Notes: generated by a model from the sequence alone, not told the origin. Positions 51,329 through 61,331 are shown, counted from the first letter of the stretch. The stretch is 64,000 nucleotides of DNA from Sphingopyxis sp. LK2115 (GCF_014595975.1 NZ_JABWGQ010000040.1:1-64000); one strand, 5' to 3'. A program made the numbers and translations.

Positions 51329-52230
51329 ACCGCCGCTGCCGCGCGCCGGACGAGCGCGCGCAGCCAGATCGATGCCGGATCGGCCTCGGCTGTCACGGGC
51401 GTGAACAGCCATTGCCGGTCCGGCGACGGGGCCAGCGGCAAGTCCAGCGCCGCCACGCCCAGCGCCGCGCCTGGCCCGGCGCAGAAACGCGACGGCAGCA
51501 CCGCAACCAGATTGCTGCTCGCGACCAGGTGCAGCGCCTGAAGATAATGCGGCACCGCCACGGCGATATTGCGTTCCACCCCCACGGCGCGCCACCAGCG
51601 GTCGACCGGATCATGCGGCATCGCGGCAGTGGCGACGGCGACGTGTGGCAGGGCGGCAATCTCCGCCAGCCCCATCGCGGCAATCGCCGCGGCGCGATCG
51701 GCGCGAACCGCCAGCCGGTCGTCATCCTCGAACAGCGGCTCCATCCGCATGGAAGGATAGAGATGCGGCTCGCAGCTGATCGCAAAATCGATCTCGGCCG
51801 CCGCGCCGGGCATGGCGCCGAACGCCCAGGGGACGATCTCGATGCGGCACGATGGCGCTTCGTCCAGCAGCAACGCCGCGAACCGCGGCAGGATCGTCGC
51901 CGCTATCACATCGGGCATGGCGCCGCGAAAGACCTGCCGCGCCGACGCCGGGTCGAACGCTTCGGCGCGATAGAGCGCCGCCGTCTTCGCAAGCAGCGCG
52001 CGCAGCGGATCGAGCAGCGCGACCGCGCGCGGCGTGGCCGCCATGCCGCCGCCGGTGCGAACGAGCAGCGGATCGCCGAAATCGCGGCGAAGGCGCCCGA
52101 GCGCGCGGCTGACCGCCGGCTGCGACAATCCGACGCGCTGTGCCGCCGCCGACACCCCGCGCGTTTCGAGCAACGCGAGCAATATGCGCAGCAGATTGAG
52201 GTCACAGCGATCCAAATCCGTTTCACGCAT
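51325..52230 (-). CDS. LysR-family transcriptional regulator
   Basis: A 301-residue LTTR: helix-turn-helix DLNLLRILLALLETRGVSAAAQRVGLSQPAVSRALGRLRRDFGDPLLVRTGGGMAATPRAV, then an effector domain. Divergent from a SnoaL-like gene, which it probably controls. Effector unknown. Confidence 0.93.
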   Translation of the reverse strand: MRETDLDRCDLNLLRILLALLETRGVSAAAQRVGLSQPAVSRALGRLRRDFGDPLLVRTGGGMAATPRAVALLDPLRALLAKTAALYRAEAFDPASARQVFRGAMPDVIAATILPRFAALLLDEAPSCRIEIVPWAFGAMPGAAAEIDFAISCEPHLYPSMRMEPLFEDDDRLAVRADRAAAIAAMGLAEIAALPHVAVATAAMPHDPVDRWWRAVGVERNIAVAVPHYLQALHLVASSNLVAVLPSRFCAGPGAALGVAALDLPLAPSPDRQWLFTPVTAEADPASIWLRALVRRAAAAV

Positions 52231-52302
52231 AGCCGATATCCACCATATTCATTTTTGTTATGGTCTAGCCGCGGGCATGATCGGCGTCGAAAGGATAATT
52301 CG

Positions 52303-52740
52303 ATGACGGCACAGGCCAACAAAGAGACTATCCGCCGCATCTATGCCGCGCTCGAAACCGGCGACCGGGCGCCCTTTGGGGCGGCAGTCCACCCCGATTA
52401 TGTCTGGCGGCTTACCGGCCATGCCAGCTGGTCGCGCCGCTTCGAAGGACAGGAAGCGGTGCGCCGCAACCTGTTCGCGCCGTTGTTCGGGCTGTTCGCG
52501 ACGACCTATACAGCGCGCGCGATCAACCTGATCGCCGAAGGCGACACCGTCGTCGCCGAGGTCCGCGGCGATGTGATGACGAAGCGCGGCGAGCGATATA
52601 ATAATGAATATTGCTTCCTGTTTCGCTTTTCGGGCGGCAAGATTGTCGAGATCGTCGAATATGGCGACACCGCCCTGGAAGAACGCGTGCTCGGAAATTA
52701 CGACGCCGTCCTCGCCGCACACCGCGGCGCCGATGACTGA
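52303..52740 (+). CDS. SnoaL-like / NTF2-fold protein
   Basis: A 145-residue protein of the NTF2-like cone fold: ANKETIRRIYAALETGDRAPFGAAVHPDYVWRLTG at the start and GDTVVAEVRGDVMTKRGERYNNEYCFLFRFSGGKIVEIVEYGDTALEERVLG. Such proteins are often small isomerases or hydrolases (SnoaL, limonene epoxide hydrolase), but the catalytic set cannot be fixed. Divergent from the LysR regulator at 52230. Confidence 0.88.
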   Translation: MTAQANKETIRRIYAALETGDRAPFGAAVHPDYVWRLTGHASWSRRFEGQEAVRRNLFAPLFGLFATTYTARAINLIAEGDTVVAEVRGDVMTKRGERYNNEYCFLFRFSGGKIVEIVEYGDTALEERVLGNYDAVLAAHRGADD

Positions 52741-52743
52741 CGG

Positions 52744-53091
52744 TCAGTCGCCGACCAGTTTCAACAGTTTGCGTTCGACGGGCGCGAGAATGTTGGACAG
52801 TTCGTCCCCGCGTTTCAAAATCGCCCCGCCTTCGGAGACCAGAGCCCACATGCCCTGGCGGTTCCGCAGCGCGGGACGTTTTTCGATGCGATATTCGGGG
52901 CGCTCGGCAGCGCGGCGAAAGGCGGAAAAGATCGCGGCGTCGCGGTGGAAATCCATCGCATAGTCGCGCCAGTGCCCCGCCGCCACCATCCGGCCGTAAA
53001 GATCGAGGATGCGCATGAGTTCGGGGCGTTCGAAACCGGTCTGGAGCGGCGCCGTCCGGCCATGGAACGGCAGGGGCGTGACCGTTCCCAT
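52744..53091 (-). CDS. DUF2794 protein
   Basis: 115 residues: MGTVTPLPFHGRTAPLQTGFERPELMRILDLYGRMVAAGHWRDYAMDFHRDAAIFSAFRRAAERPEYRIEKRP, the DUF2794 pattern found next to cysE in alphaproteobacteria. Function unknown. Its ATG overlaps the cysE stop by one base (TGATG), implying coupling. Confidence 0.88.
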   Translation of the reverse strand: MGTVTPLPFHGRTAPLQTGFERPELMRILDLYGRMVAAGHWRDYAMDFHRDAAIFSAFRRAAERPEYRIEKRPALRNRQGMWALVSEGGAILKRGDELSNILAPVERKLLKLVGD

Positions 53092-53816
53092 CAGGCGCTT
53101 TTCCGGCTCCCTCTGCGCCGCGGCGCCTCTTCGACTTCGGTGCCGCTTGCCGCGTCGCGTTCGGCGATCAGCGCCGCGAGCTGCTTCTGCATCTGTTCGA
53201 GCTGGCACTGCAACAGCTCGACCTTTTGTGTCGCGGGGTCGAAGGTTTCGCTGCACGGCGTGCCGTATGGCACGAACTCGCGCGCATATTCGGTTGCGTC
53301 CAGCAAGGTCGAACGCGCCGGGATGCCCACCATCACCGCACCTTCAGGCACATCCCTGGTCACCACGGCATTGGCTCCGACGCGCGCGCGCGCATTGACC
53401 GTGATCGGCCCCAATATCTGTGCGCCCGATCCGACGATGACGTCGTCGGCAAGCGTCGGATGGCGCTTGCCGCCGATGCCGTTCGCCGGGTCCGTGCCGC
53501 CGAGCGTCACCCCCTGATAGATCGAGACATTGTCGCCAATCTCCGCCGTCTCGCCGATGACGACGCCGAAACCATGGTCGATGAACAGATGCCGGCCGAT
53601 CGTCGCACCCGGATGGATGTCGATCGCAGTCAGGAAGCGCGACAGATGGTTGACGAAGCGGGCGAGGAAGAACAGCCGCGCCTCGAACAGCCAGTGCGCG
53701 ATGCGGTGCATCCCGACGGCGAGCAGACCCGGATAGAGCAGGATTTCCCAGCGCGAACGCGGCGCGGGGTCGCGCGCCTTGATCGAATCGAGATAGGCGA
53801 TCAGCCCGTTGAACAT
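53091..53816 (-). CDS. cysE: Serine O-acetyltransferase
   Basis: A 241-residue enzyme of cysteine biosynthesis using acetyl-CoA. The left-handed beta-helix hexapeptides are clear (DIHPGATIGRHLFIDHGFGVVIGETAEIGDNVSIYQGVTLGGTD, GKRHPTLADDVIVGSGAQILGPITVNARARVGANAVVTRDVP), with catalytic His/Asp region in FIDHGFG. Short EpsC-type N-terminus. A basic extension ends the protein. Confidence 0.95.
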   Translation of the reverse strand: MFNGLIAYLDSIKARDPAPRSRWEILLYPGLLAVGMHRIAHWLFEARLFFLARFVNHLSRFLTAIDIHPGATIGRHLFIDHGFGVVIGETAEIGDNVSIYQGVTLGGTDPANGIGGKRHPTLADDVIVGSGAQILGPITVNARARVGANAVVTRDVPEGAVMVGIPARSTLLDATEYAREFVPYGTPCSETFDPATQKVELLQCQLEQMQKQLAALIAERDAASGTEVEEAPRRRGSRKSA

Positions 53817-53901
53817 AAACTGTCCCCTGCGACCCTATTTCTGTACCGCGCAAGATAGATGGTCGCAGGCGCCATTTCCACCCCCGGCGGCATTTATTCG
53901 A

Positions 53902-54501
53902 TCAACGGCCGAACAACCCGATACGCAAAAGCAGCACTCCCTCGCTTCTGAGGTGCCGTTCGCCATCGCGCGCCGCAATCGCCGCGGCCCAACGATCAAG
54001 CATCAGCAGCGCGCGGTTTCCGCCGAAAACAGCGCGCGCTGGCACGTCGGCGTATTTGGCCTCGGCCAGAAGCCGGCGCGCCGCATCATCCGCCCCGACG
54101 ACGCCCGCGCCCCACAGCAGCCCCCAGCGCCTGCCCGCCGCGTTACCGCCGCCCGACAGGACGAACAGCTGCATCCCGAAATCTTCGGACGCCGCGCACC
54201 GATCGGCGTCGCTGTCAGCGAGCAGCATAGCTTCGGCCGCATCGACCAGCGCATCGAGCCCGCCCTGCCCGCTCCAGCTCGCCTGCAATTCGGCGAGCAG
54301 CGGCTCACCCTTCGGCAGCGCCGCGGGATCGCTTGCGAGCATCGTCATCATGTCGCGCCACCACGCAAGCTTGATCTGTCCGATCAGCGGTTCGCGCGCT
54401 TCGACCAGCAATTTCGTCAGACGCGCGGCCAATCCCCACAGCGCCGCCATGGCCGCGCGCCGCGATTGCGGCACCGCGACCATGACGCGCGGATCGCGCA
54501 T
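53902..54501 (-). CDS. Squalene/phytoene synthase-like protein (NDUFAF6 type)
   Basis: A 199-residue protein with IGQIKLAWWRDMM as the hallmark and ALWGLAARLTKLLVEAREP before it, resembling the short squalene-synthase-like group that includes the complex I assembly factor NDUFAF6. It lacks the two DxxxD prenyltransferase motifs, so it is probably not a terpene synthase. Start is unclear: MRDPRVMVAVPQ at 54501 fits the family, but an ATG at 54570 is open and would add residues coded by a dispersed repeat. Confidence 0.75.
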   Translation of the reverse strand: MRDPRVMVAVPQSRRAAMAALWGLAARLTKLLVEAREPLIGQIKLAWWRDMMTMLASDPAALPKGEPLLAELQASWSGQGGLDALVDAAEAMLLADSDADRCAASEDFGMQLFVLSGGGNAAGRRWGLLWGAGVVGADDAARRLLAEAKYADVPARAVFGGNRALLMLDRWAAAIAARDGERHLRSEGVLLLRIGLFGR

Positions 54502-54528
54502 GTCGGGACAGGCGCCGGGTTCAGCCGT

Positions 54529-54614
54529 TGCCCCCGCAAGGGCGGGGGTCGCTGTCGGTTTACTCGGCATGGAAGGGCAAGGCCGATGACGGCCCCCGCC
54601 TTCGCGGGGGCGAC
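54529..54614. repeat. Dispersed two-hairpin repeat between pdhB and the synthase-like gene
   Basis: Hairpin A: CCCCCGC (54531-54537) with GCGGGGG (54542-54548). Hairpin B: GCCCCCGC (54592-54599) with GCGGGGGC (54604-54611). The 24 bases 54591-54614 are an exact reverse complement of glyS-internal 6168-6191. Confidence 0.85.
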
Positions 54615-54617
54615 AAG

Positions 54618-56036
54618 CTAACGATGGAGAACCGCCTTCACCGCCTTCACCACGCGTGGCGTGTCGATCAGGGCGGCCTTTTCAAGATTATTGGCATAGG
54701 GCAACGGCACGTCCTCGTTGCACACGCGCATCACGGGCGCGTCGAGATCGTCGAAACCCTGTTCCATCGCGACCATCGCGAGCTCGCTGGCGATCGAGCA
54801 GACCGGCCAGCCTTCCTCGACGACGACGAGGCGGTTCGTCTTCTTGAGGCTCGCCAGCACCGTCGCGGTGTCGAGCGGACGCAAGGTGCGCAAATCGATC
54901 ACCTCGGCGTCGATGCCCTCGCCCGCGAGCTGGTCGGCGGCTTCAAGCGCCAGCCCGACGCCGATCGAATAGCTGACGATCGTAACGTCGCTGCCTTCGC
55001 GCATGATCCGCGCCTTGCCGATCGGCAGGACGAAATCCTCGACATCGGGAACCTCGAAGCTGCGACCATAAAGCAGCTCGTTTTCAAGGAATACGACGGG
55101 GTCTTCGGTGCGGATCGCGGCCTTCAACAGACCCTTGGCGTCGGCGGCGTCATAAGGCGCGATGACGATCAGGCCGGGGACGCTGGCATACCAGGGCGCA
55201 TAATTCTGGCTGTGCTGCGCGCCGACACGCGCCGCGGCGCCGTTGGGCCCGCGGAACACGATCGGACAGCGCATCTGCCCGCCCGACATATAGTTGGTCT
55301 TGGCCGCCGAGTTGATGATGTGGTCGATCGCCTGCATCGCGAAGTTGAACGTCATGAACTCGATGATCGGCTTGAGGCCGCCCATCGCCGCGCCCGCGCC
55401 GAGCCCGGCAAAGCCATATTCGGTGATCGGCGTGTCGATGACGCGGCGCGCGCCGAATTCGTCGAGCAGTCCTTGGGTGACCTTGTAGGCGCCCTGATAT
55501 TCGGCGACTTCCTCGCCCATCACAAAGACGCGGTCGTCGGCGCGCATCTCCTCGGCCATCGCGTCGCGCAGCGCTTCGCGGACGGTGAGCCTGACCATCG
55601 CGGTCCCTTCGGGAATCGCAGGGTCAGAGGCGCGTTCGGTCGCGACGGGCCTGTCCGCAGCGGGAGCGGGCGCAGTCTCATCCATCGCCGCCGAGGAAGG
55701 CGTCGGGAGTCCGGCGCCTCCCGTCGCGGCCGCTGACGTGGGCGCGCTGTTGCTTGCGCCCCCCGCCTGCGCGGGGGCGACGTCTTGCTCTTCCCCCTCA
55801 CCCGCGATCGTCGCGATCACCGTGCCGACCTTCACATTGTCGGTGCCTTCGGCAACCAGAATCCGGGTGATCGTGCCTTCGTCGACCGCTTCAAACTCCA
55901 TCGTCGCCTTGTCGGTTTCGATTTCGGCCAGAATGTCGCCCGACTTCACCGCGTCGCCTTCCTTGACGAGCCACTTGGCGAGCGTGCCTTCTTCCATCGT
56001 CGGCGAAAGCGCCGGCATCTTCAGTTCGATGGCCAT
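54618..56036 (-). CDS. pdhB: Pyruvate dehydrogenase E1 beta subunit with lipoyl domain
   Basis: A 472-residue E1 beta subunit. The N-terminal biotinyl-lipoyl domain ([30 protein letters not shown] with lipoylated Lys in [17 protein letters not shown]) is the alphaproteobacterial fusion. An Ala/Pro linker ([20 protein letters not shown]) follows, then transketolase regions [29 protein letters not shown]-like and [33 protein letters not shown], and the C-terminal domain [21 protein letters not shown]. The linker contains a copy of the dispersed repeat. One base separates its start from the pdhA stop. Confidence 0.97.
   Translation of the reverse strand: MAIELKMPALSPTMEEGTLAKWLVKEGDAVKSGDILAEIETDKATMEFEAVDEGTITRILVAEGTDNVKVGTVIATIAGEGEEQDVAPAQAGGASNSAPTSAAATGGAGLPTPSSAAMDETAPAPAADRPVATERASDPAIPEGTAMVRLTVREALRDAMAEEMRADDRVFVMGEEVAEYQGAYKVTQGLLDEFGARRVIDTPITEYGFAGLGAGAAMGGLKPIIEFMTFNFAMQAIDHIINSAAKTNYMSGGQMRCPIVFRGPNGAAARVGAQHSQNYAPWYASVPGLIVIAPYDAADAKGLLKAAIRTEDPVVFLENELLYGRSFEVPDVEDFVLPIGKARIMREGSDVTIVSYSIGVGLALEAADQLAGEGIDAEVIDLRTLRPLDTATVLASLKKTNRLVVVEEGWPVCSIASELAMVAMEQGFDDLDAPVMRVCNEDVPLPYANNLEKAALIDTPRVVKAVKAVLHR
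55756..55779. repeat. Dispersed repeat fragment inside the pdhB linker
   Basis: These 24 bases, read on the minus strand, match glyS-internal 6168-6191 in 22 positions and encode VAPAQAGG in the inter-domain linker. The reading differs from the glyS copy because the frame is on the opposite repeat strand. Confidence 0.7.
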
Positions 56037-56037
56037 C

Positions 56038-57108
56038 TCAATACTGCTCCACCAGCACGTCGGTATAAAGTTCGGACAGGTCGGGTTCGGGCGCGCTTTC
56101 GGCAAAGTCGGCCGATTCGGCGACGATTGCACGAATCTCCCTGTCGATATCCTTGATCCGGTCGTCACCGATCCCGGCGTCGGTCATCAGCTTCTTGAGA
56201 TGCTCGATCGCGTCCGACTTGTCGCGGACCGCCTGCACTTCCTCGCGGCTGCGATATTTGGCGGGGTCGGACATCGAATGGCCGCGATAGCGATAGGTCT
56301 TCAATTCCATCAGCACGGGCCCCTTGCCCGCCCGCACCCATTCGAGCGCCGCTTCGGCCGCGCCGCGCACCGCCAGCACGTCCATGCCGTCGACCTGCAT
56401 CCCCGGAATGCGAAAGCTTTCGCCGCGGCGATAGAGCTGGTCCTCGGCCGACGCGCGGTTGACCGACGTGCCCATCGCATATTGATTATTCTCGATCACG
56501 AAAATGATCGGCAGCTTCCACAGCTCGGCCATGTTGAAGCTCTCGTAAACCTGTCCCTGGTTCGCGGCCCCGTCGCCGAAATAGGCCATCGCCACGCCGC
56601 CGTCGCCGCGATATTTGTGCGCAAAGGCAAGCCCGGTGCCGAGCGACACCTGCGCCCCGACGATGCCGTGGCCGCCGTAAAACTTGTGCTCGACGCTGAA
56701 CATGTGCATCGAGCCGCCCTTGCCCTTTGAAATGCCTGCGGCGCGGCCGGTCAGTTCGGCCATGATGACCTTGGGGTCGATGCCGTAAGCAAGCATGTGA
56801 CCATGGTCGCGGTATCCGGTGATGACGCTGTCCCTGTCGCCGTCGAGCGCGGACTGAAGCCCCACCGCGACCGCTTCCTGTCCGATATAGAGGTGGCAGA
56901 AACCGCCGATCAGGCCCAATCCGTAAAGCTGCCCCGCCTTTTCTTCAAAACGCCGGATGAGCAGCATGTCGCGATAGAATTTCTCAAGCTCCTCCGGTGT
57001 CGCCTCATAGGGGACGGGGTCGCGCGGTTGCTCGCGATTGGACGATGGAGCGGGGGTGGAGGCGACTTTTTTTGGCGCGGCAGTCTTACGCGCGGGTGCT
57101 TTGGCCAA
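56038..57108 (-). CDS. pdhA: Pyruvate dehydrogenase E1 alpha subunit
   Basis: A 356-residue TPP-dependent E1 alpha: [48 protein letters not shown], the thiamine motif [31 protein letters not shown] and phosphorylation-loop region [19 protein letters not shown]. An N-terminal Lys/Ala/Pro extension ([14 protein letters not shown]) precedes the core. In the eno-ftsB-pdhA-pdhB string. Confidence 0.97.
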   Translation of the reverse strand: MAKAPARKTAAPKKVASTPAPSSNREQPRDPVPYEATPEELEKFYRDMLLIRRFEEKAGQLYGLGLIGGFCHLYIGQEAVAVGLQSALDGDRDSVITGYRDHGHMLAYGIDPKVIMAELTGRAAGISKGKGGSMHMFSVEHKFYGGHGIVGAQVSLGTGLAFAHKYRGDGGVAMAYFGDGAANQGQVYESFNMAELWKLPIIFVIENNQYAMGTSVNRASAEDQLYRRGESFRIPGMQVDGMDVLAVRGAAEAALEWVRAGKGPVLMELKTYRYRGHSMSDPAKYRSREEVQAVRDKSDAIEHLKKLMTDAGIGDDRIKDIDREIRAIVAESADFAESAPEPDLSELYTDVLVEQY

Positions 57109-57274
57109 GGCGGATTTCCTTTGCGATTAGCCGTTACGGCAAGGCCCCCTATAGGAGCGGCGCAGCGGGTTTGGCAACGCCCGCTTGGCAACGCGCCCGC
57201 TTCCGTTACGTATGCAGCATCTGGCGCAAAACAGGCCCGTCATCGCGAACGCGGCGCGCGAGTTTATACGCGGC

Positions 57275-57296
57275 GCCTGCAAGGCAGCCGAAGGGC
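57275..57296. repeat. 22-bp dispersed repeat, copy 2
   Basis: Identical but for one base to 5867-5888. It sits between pdhA and ftsB. Confidence 0.6.
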
Positions 57297-57317
57297 TGAT
57301 GATGACGACGGGAGCCG

Positions 57318-57641
57318 TTACTTCGCCTCGGGCTCCATCGGAATGATCACCTCGTCAGGGTGATAGGCACCGAGCTTCGAGCGCACATATTCCTCGGCGA
57401 GATCGGGATCGACGCGCCGCCGGTCGAGCAGGTTGACGCGGTTCTGAAGCTCGCGCTCTTTCTTGGTCAGCTCGCTCAAGACGACACGTTTCTTTTCGAC
57501 CGACTGGCTGTATTCGCCCCAGGCGTAAAGCCCCGTCGGGCCGAAAATCGCATAGCCCAGCATCGCCAGCACCGCGATCACGGCGAGCGCCGGCCCGGTC
57601 GCCCGGCTCATCGATTTGCGGAACTTGTGGCGCTGCATCAT
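57318..57641 (-). CDS. ftsB: Septum formation initiator FtsB/DivIC-like
   Basis: A 107-residue bitopic membrane protein of the divisome FtsQLB subcomplex. One transmembrane helix (ATGPALAVIAVLAMLGYAIFG) is followed by a coiled coil (SQSVEKKRVVLSELTKKERELQNRVNLLDRRRVDPDLAEEYVRSKLG). Its place between eno and pdhA is the usual alphaproteobacterial one. A palindrome made of two GANTC sites abuts the ribosome site. Confidence 0.9.
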   Translation of the reverse strand: MMQRHKFRKSMSRATGPALAVIAVLAMLGYAIFGPTGLYAWGEYSQSVEKKRVVLSELTKKERELQNRVNLLDRRRVDPDLAEEYVRSKLGAYHPDEVIIPMEPEAK

Positions 57642-57650
57642 CGCCGCCCT

Positions 57651-57668
57651 TGAATCACAGGTGATTCA
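57651..57668 (-). promoter_or_regulatory. Palindrome with paired GANTC sites before ftsB
   Basis: TGAATCACAGGTGATTCA is an 8-bp perfect dyad with a 2-base centre, containing GAATC and GATTC, both CcrM-type GANTC motifs. It ends 10 bases before the ftsB ATG, next to AAGGG. Confidence 0.6.
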
Positions 57669-57711
57669 CGGCGTCAAGGCGCCAGCGCGCACTTGCCCCC
57701 TCGCGTTGCGA

Positions 57712-59040
<1,329 letters not shown>

Positions 59041-59180
59041 TTATCGGCGGCTGCGCGCCGACGCAATATGCATAGGATTTTTGCGCGGCTATGGAACCAA
59101 AAGGCGCCGCTTGCTATATACAGGACAGGATCAAAAGGATGCCCGCCCGCGCGGCGCCCGACACGACAGAAGAGGACAAG

Positions 59181-59729
59181 ATGATGGCAAAAGCCGCTAC
59201 GCCCGCGACCAAGAAAGCCGCCGCGCCCCGCCCCAAGGCCCCGGCGAAGGCCGCAGCCACCAAGGCGGCGCCTGCTCGCAAGCCCGCGTCGACAAAGACC
59301 GCCAAGGAGCATCCGATCCGCGATCAGCTGGCGGTGACGCGCGACACGATCAAGTCCGAAGCGTCAAAGAAGGCGGCGTCGCTGAAGCAGGAAGCCGCAG
59401 CGCTCAAGAAACAGGCCACCGCATCGGCGCGCGATGCCGCGATCAAGGGCAAGGACAAGGCCGCCGAAGCGGTGGGCAGCCTTGCCAAGCTGCTCGAAGA
59501 CAGCGCGGGCACTGTCGATGCCAAGTTCGGCAAGCAGTATGGCGACTATGCGCGCTCGGCCGCCTCGACCGTCGCCGGCCTCGCCTCGACGCTCGACAAG
59601 AAGGATCTCGACGAACTTGCAGCTTCGACGCGCGACATGGTCAAGAAGAATCCCGCGATCGCGGTTGGCGCCGCGACCGTGATCGGCTTCGTGCTCGCCC
59701 GTATGCTCAAGGGCGGTTCGAACGATTGA
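59181..59729 (+). CDS. Lys/Ala-rich membrane-anchored protein (DUF883/YqjD-like)
   Basis: 182 residues. A Lys/Ala/Pro-rich N-terminus (KKAAAPRPKAPAKAAATK) resembles nucleic-acid-binding tails; then a helical DUF883-like region (KEHPIRDQLAVTRDTIKSEASKKAASLKQEAAALKKQ, STRDMVKKNPAIAVGAATVIGF) and a C-terminal transmembrane segment (VLARMLKGGSND at the end). Start at the MM pair after AGAGGAC. The KNPAIAVGAATVIGF segment is the typical YqjD/ElaB tail. First of the yqjDEK-like string. Confidence 0.8.
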   Translation: MMAKAATPATKKAAAPRPKAPAKAAATKAAPARKPASTKTAKEHPIRDQLAVTRDTIKSEASKKAASLKQEAAALKKQATASARDAAIKGKDKAAEAVGSLAKLLEDSAGTVDAKFGKQYGDYARSAASTVAGLASTLDKKDLDELAASTRDMVKKNPAIAVGAATVIGFVLARMLKGGSND

Positions 59730-59736
59730 TCGGGCC

Positions 59737-60186
59737 TTGGCATCCTCCGACTCCAACACCCCCGCATCCGCCGGCCAGAACTTTGACGGCGTAAGCCACG
59801 GCTATGCGCCCGATGGTCGCCGGGCGACCAGCGAACCCGTGCCGCTCGATAAGATCGTCGGCGACGTCGTCGAAAATCTGTCGGCGACGGCAAAGGCCGA
59901 ACTGGCGCTGATCGAGGCGCGGGGCGAACTGGCACTGCACGGCGCGACGTGGAGCGCCGCGTGGGGCGCCGTCGCCGCTTGCGCGCTCGGCGTCGCGATG
60001 CTCGCGCTCGCGTTCGGCGCGATCCTTGTGCTCGCACCGCACACGGGGCCTTTGCTCGCGACGATCATCGTCGTCGCGGTGCTGCTGGCGATCGCGGCGC
60101 TCGCCGGTTGGCGTGCGCGGCGGGCGTATGACGATATTCGCACCGCATTGCGGCGCGACCTGGTGAATGAAGGGGCGGACGATTGA
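59737..60186 (+). CDS. Holin-superfamily membrane protein (YqjE/DUF1469-like)
   Basis: 149 residues: an acidic start, then DKIVGDVVENLSATAKAELALIEARGELALHGATW and two transmembrane segments (AAWGAVAACALGVAMLALAFGAILVLA and LATIIVVAVLLAIAALAGWRA), then RRAYDDIRTALRRDL. Matches the YqjE/Phage_holin_3_6 family. A TTG start at 59737 is needed; no ATG is nearby. It lies just after the DUF883-like gene and overlaps the next gene by one base. Confidence 0.85.
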   Translation: MASSDSNTPASAGQNFDGVSHGYAPDGRRATSEPVPLDKIVGDVVENLSATAKAELALIEARGELALHGATWSAAWGAVAACALGVAMLALAFGAILVLAPHTGPLLATIIVVAVLLAIAALAGWRARRAYDDIRTALRRDLVNEGADD

Positions 60187-60569
60187 TGCCGCGCACGCGC
60201 AACCGCCTGATCGCCGCCGCGCGCCGCTCGATGCTCCAGCGCGCCGAGCTCTATCGGCGGCTCGATGTCGCCAAGGCGGCGCTGCACCCGGCGGCGCTGC
60301 TCGACCGCGGCAAATATCGCGTGCGGGCCAAGGTCGACGATGCCGCGCACGCGGTTCGGCAGGAGTTTCGCGACAATCGCTGGCCGATTGCCATCGCCGC
60401 TGCAGCGGGCATCGCCTGGCTGCTGCGCGAACCGATCAGGGAGCATGCGCCCAGACTGGCGCGCAAGGTGCAGGATATGGCGGCGGGCGTCGCCGATCAT
60501 TTTCGTGCCGACACGGCCGACGAAGATGACACCGGACAAGTGGAGGAAGATGATGAAGCCGTTCAGTGA
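60186..60569 (+). CDS. Small protein in the yqjDE-like operon (YqjK position)
   Basis: 127 residues: basic N-terminus (PRTRNRLIAAARRSMLQRAELYRRLDVAKAALHP), a short hydrophobic segment (WPIAIAAAAGIAWLLREP) and an acidic tail (ADTADEDDTGQVEEDDEAVQ). It occupies the place of yqjK. ATG overlaps the previous stop (TGATG) by one base. Function unknown. Confidence 0.75.
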   Translation: MPRTRNRLIAAARRSMLQRAELYRRLDVAKAALHPAALLDRGKYRVRAKVDDAAHAVRQEFRDNRWPIAIAAAAGIAWLLREPIREHAPRLARKVQDMAAGVADHFRADTADEDDTGQVEEDDEAVQ

Positions 60570-60909
60570 AACCGCGCGCGAAACACGTGCGAAAGCGAGT
60601 GAGCTTGCGGAAAAAACCGCCGAGAACGCTCGCCTGACCGCCGAGGCGGCAAAGGCGCGCATCCAGGAAGGCTATGGCCGCGCCCGCGCCGCGACCGAAG
60701 AGATCGCGGCGCGGGCCAGCGAACAGGCGGGCGCCGCGCGCGAAGCGGCAAGCGAGGCCTATGCCAAAGGCAAGGTGCAGGCGAAGCGCGCGAACAGCAA
60801 GCTCAAGGAGGTTGCCGAAAAGCAGCCGCTGGCGCTGGTGGCCGGCGCGGTCGCCGTTGGCGCGCTCATCGGCTCGCTGCTGCCCAAGGGACGATCGGGC
60901 GAGGAATGA
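60553..60909 (+). CDS. DUF883/ElaB-like membrane-anchored protein
   Basis: 118 residues of Ala/Glu/Lys helix (SETARETRAKASELAEKTAENARLTAEAAKARIQEGYGRARAATEEIAARASEQAGAAREAASEAYAKGK) ending in KEVAEKQPLALVAGAVAVGALIGSLLPKGR, the membrane-anchoring tail of the ElaB/YqjD group. ATG at 60550 or 60553, within the previous gene. Fourth gene of the cluster. Confidence 0.82.
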   Translation: MKPFSETARETRAKASELAEKTAENARLTAEAAKARIQEGYGRARAATEEIAARASEQAGAAREAASEAYAKGKVQAKRANSKLKEVAEKQPLALVAGAVAVGALIGSLLPKGRSGEE

Positions 60910-60990
60910 GCCCGCTTGCGGGACAGGAAAAGCGCTGGTAGGGGGCGCCGCTTCTCCCCCAACCAGCGGTTATCCGCAAGGAAAGCAGCC

Positions 60991-61206
60991 ATGAGCAAAT
61001 TGCACCTCGTGTTCGGCGGCCGGGTCAGCGATCCGCAGGGCCTCGACTTCATCGACCTCAACAATCTCGATGTCGTCGGCCTCTATCCCGATTATAAATC
61101 GGCGGAAAAGGCGTGGCGCAGCGCCGCGCAGCGCACCGTCGACGATGCCGAAATGAAATATGTCGTCGTCCACCTGCACAAGCTGTTGCAGCCCGACGCC
61201 GAGTAG
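60991..61206 (+). CDS. DUF4170 protein
   Basis: 71 residues: MSKLHLVFGGRVSDPQGLDFIDLNNLDVVGLYPDYKSAEKAWRSAAQRTVDDAEMKYVVVHLHKLLQPDAE, the DUF4170 family found in alphaproteobacteria. Function unknown. AAGGAAAG precedes the ATG. Confidence 0.85.
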   Translation: MSKLHLVFGGRVSDPQGLDFIDLNNLDVVGLYPDYKSAEKAWRSAAQRTVDDAEMKYVVVHLHKLLQPDAE

Positions 61207-61235
61207 CGCGGCGGGATCAAAACACTCCCTTTGCC

Positions 61236-61306
61236 CTGAGCTTGTCGAAGGGCGGTTCTTTCTTTCAGGCGTCGCAAAAGCAAGAACGATGCTTCGACAG
61301 GCTCAG
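61236..61306. repeat. Dispersed inverted repeat (cttgtcgaag type)
   Basis: CTGAGCTTGTCGAAG (61236-61250) and CTTCGACAGGCTCAG (61292-61306) are near-perfect reverse complements (one mismatch), with an inner GTTCTT/AAGAAC pair. It is a third repeat family, distinct from those elsewhere. Confidence 0.8.
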
Positions 61307-61331
61307 CACGAACGGAGTTGATGAATCCGCG

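Noticed and set aside
50911-52302. Plus-strand frame leading into the SnoaL-like gene
   Set aside because: It crosses the membrane-protein gene and lies antisense to the LysR gene; the true start is 52303.
53902-54501. True squalene or phytoene synthase
   Set aside because: It lacks the aspartate-rich motifs and is shorter than the enzymes; only the fold is similar.
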